Below are positions 5,510 through 6,296 of a DNA stretch of 6,296 nt, one piece after another. The notes below the pieces were generated by a model. It saw nothing but the letters and a program-made list of their open reading frames with translations. It searched no databases and was not told where the DNA came from. The number at the start of each line of letters is the position of its first letter. The stretch's first letter is position 1. The stretch covers positions 1 to 6,296 of the forward strand of contig CAKZUU010000083.1 in the NCBI GenBank assembly GCA_937922175.1, read 5' to 3'. This stretch comes from an uncultured Gemmataceae bacterium. GTDB taxonomy: Bacteria > Planctomycetota > Planctomycetia > Gemmatales > Gemmataceae. A program made the translations under genes and the position numbers.

Positions 5510-6296
5510 ATCGTTGTGATGGGCCATCGACGCGGCCAGATTCGGATCGCGTACTGGCAGGGGCCGATGCGCTCGCAAGCTGGCCACAAGCAGAGCCGAC
5601 ACTCCTGCCGTCAGGCCGACGCCCGCGGTCAGGTCCCACCAACTGGGGGAAAATCCCTCCTCGTGCAGGACGGGCATCGTTTGCCAATACACATCCACAA
5701 AATGCATGAACAGCAACCAGGCGGCTGCCCACGCCAGACGCCAGGGCGTCCGCTTCGCTTCGCGGGGCAACAGCCAAAGAAACGGCAAAACAAAGTGTCC
5801 CACGGCCAGGAACAGCGTCACTCCCCGCCATGATCCGGTCAGGCGAAGGATATACCACGGTGTCTCTTCACTAAGGTTGGCGTACCAGATCAGAAAGTAC
5901 TGCGAGAAACTGACGTAGGCCCAAAAAATGGTAAAGCCAAACAACAGCTTGCCCAAGTCATGCAGATGTTCGACCGTGATCGCCGTCAGGCCGCTCGCAC
6001 GAAGGGCAATGGCGCCAAGCGTGATGACGGCGAGGGAACCGACGATCGCCCCGGCCCAGAAAATGACTCCAAAGATGGTCGAGTACCAATGCCAATCCAA
6101 ACTCATCAACCAATCGAACGCAGCAAATGTTGTCGTGACTCCGAGGATCAGCAATCCCGTCGGGCTGTGCCAACGCATCCGCCGCAGCAAACTCGCCTCG
6201 CCGGTCTCGTCATGTTGGAACGACCAGCGTCGGAGCCGCCACGCCATCCAACTCCAGATCGCCAGAAAAAGAACGGTTCGAGCGAGGAAGAACGGC
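5507..6296 (-). CDS. actF: ActF-like integral membrane subunit of alternative complex III (partial, N-terminus outside window)
   Basis: This is a quinol:cytochrome c oxidoreductase membrane subunit. ACIII oxidises menaquinol or ubiquinol and feeds c-type cytochromes in place of a bc1 complex; ActF is one of its two polytopic NrfD-like membrane subunits. The visible 262 residues form a multi-pass membrane protein. The frame stays open to the window edge, reading PFFLARTVLFLAIWSW before the first internal Met at 6247, so that Met is not the true start. Recognisable family stretches are FDWLMSLDWHWYSTIFG, LHDLGKLLFGFTIFWAYVSF, IWYANLSEETPWY, HFVLPFLWLLPREAKR and MHFVDVYWQTMP. About seven hydrophobic helices are visible, and the end is a short hydrophilic His/Asn/Asp tail. 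Full family members are roughly 400 residues, so the N-terminal third is missing. The TAG stop overlaps the ribosome binding site of the next gene. Other act genes probably lie upstream. The family call rests on motif recognition, not a search. Confidence 0.88.
   Translation of the reverse strand, partial: PFFLARTVLFLAIWSWMAWRLRRWSFQHDETGEASLLRRMRWHSPTGLLILGVTTTFAAFDWLMSLDWHWYSTIFGVIFWAGAIVGSLAVITLGAIALRASGLTAITVEHLHDLGKLLFGFTIFWAYVSFSQYFLIWYANLSEETPWYILRLTGSWRGVTLFLAVGHFVLPFLWLLPREAKRTPWRLAWAAAWLLFMHFVDVYWQTMPVLHEEGFSPSWWDLTAGVGLTAGVSALLVASLRAHRPLPVRDPNLAASMAHHND

Noticed and set aside
4953..5858. Reading ccoS as a 301-residue protein starting at 5858
   Set aside because: The extension runs out of frame through actF and the small membrane protein gene and has shadow-like Arg/Ser/Pro composition. 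The ATG at 5228 has a ribosome binding site, an ATGA overlap and a proper CcoS N-terminus.
1..6296. CRISPR array, tRNA/rRNA genes, insertion sequences, promoters or terminators
   Set aside because: Coding sequence covers nearly the whole window and gaps are at most 26 bases. I saw no regularly spaced repeats, transposase motifs, tRNA-like ends or hairpin-plus-U-run outside genes.

Overview
The window lies inside one tightly packed operon. Every gene I can support is on the minus strand, so transcription runs from high to low coordinates. The DNA is moderately GC-rich. The operon joins the end of an alternative complex III (ACIII; quinol:cytochrome c oxidoreductase) cluster to a cbb3-type, copper-haem terminal oxidase and its copper-handling maturation genes. 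ACIII next to an oxidase operon points to an environmental aerobic bacterium from an ACIII-bearing phylum. The style of the cluster (mono-haem CcoP-like subunit, short SYGWV-type membrane protein, ATPase without an HMA domain) makes me favour Planctomycetota, but this is inference and no taxonomic marker is present.

Layout in transcription order: (1) 6296-5507, the C-terminal part of ActF, an integral membrane subunit of ACIII, cut by the window edge; (2) 5497-5225, a 90-residue single-TM protein with an SYGWV...HIP signature typical of ACIII/oxidase clusters; (3) 5228-4953, a CcoS-like oxidase maturation protein; (4) 4956-3466, CcoN, the catalytic subunit with all expected haem and CuB histidines; (5) 3439-2825, CcoO, a membrane-anchored mono-haem cytochrome c; (6) 2828-2088, a membrane-anchored mono-haem cytochrome c in the CcoP position; (7) 2078-1, a P1B-type Cu(I) ATPase of the CcoI/CopA kind, cut at its C-terminus by the window edge.

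Together these genes describe a short respiratory chain. ACIII oxidises quinol and passes electrons to c-type haems. CcoO and the CcoP-like cytochrome carry them to CcoN, where O2 is reduced at the haem b3-CuB centre. CcoS and the copper ATPase would help assemble and metallate CcoN. Three junctions are 4-base ATGA overlaps and the other three are gaps of 9 to 26 bases, so the genes are probably cotranscribed and largely translationally coupled. There is no intergenic room for an internal promoter, and I see no terminator, RNA gene, CRISPR array or mobile element. No gene-free stretch exceeds 26 bases.

I do not see a wholly new system. The points worth a second look are the ACIII-cbb3 linkage, the early position of ccoS, the single haem in the CcoP-like subunit, the N-terminal Cys/Thr repeat replacing an HMA domain in the ATPase, and that ATPase's unusual C-terminal extension.
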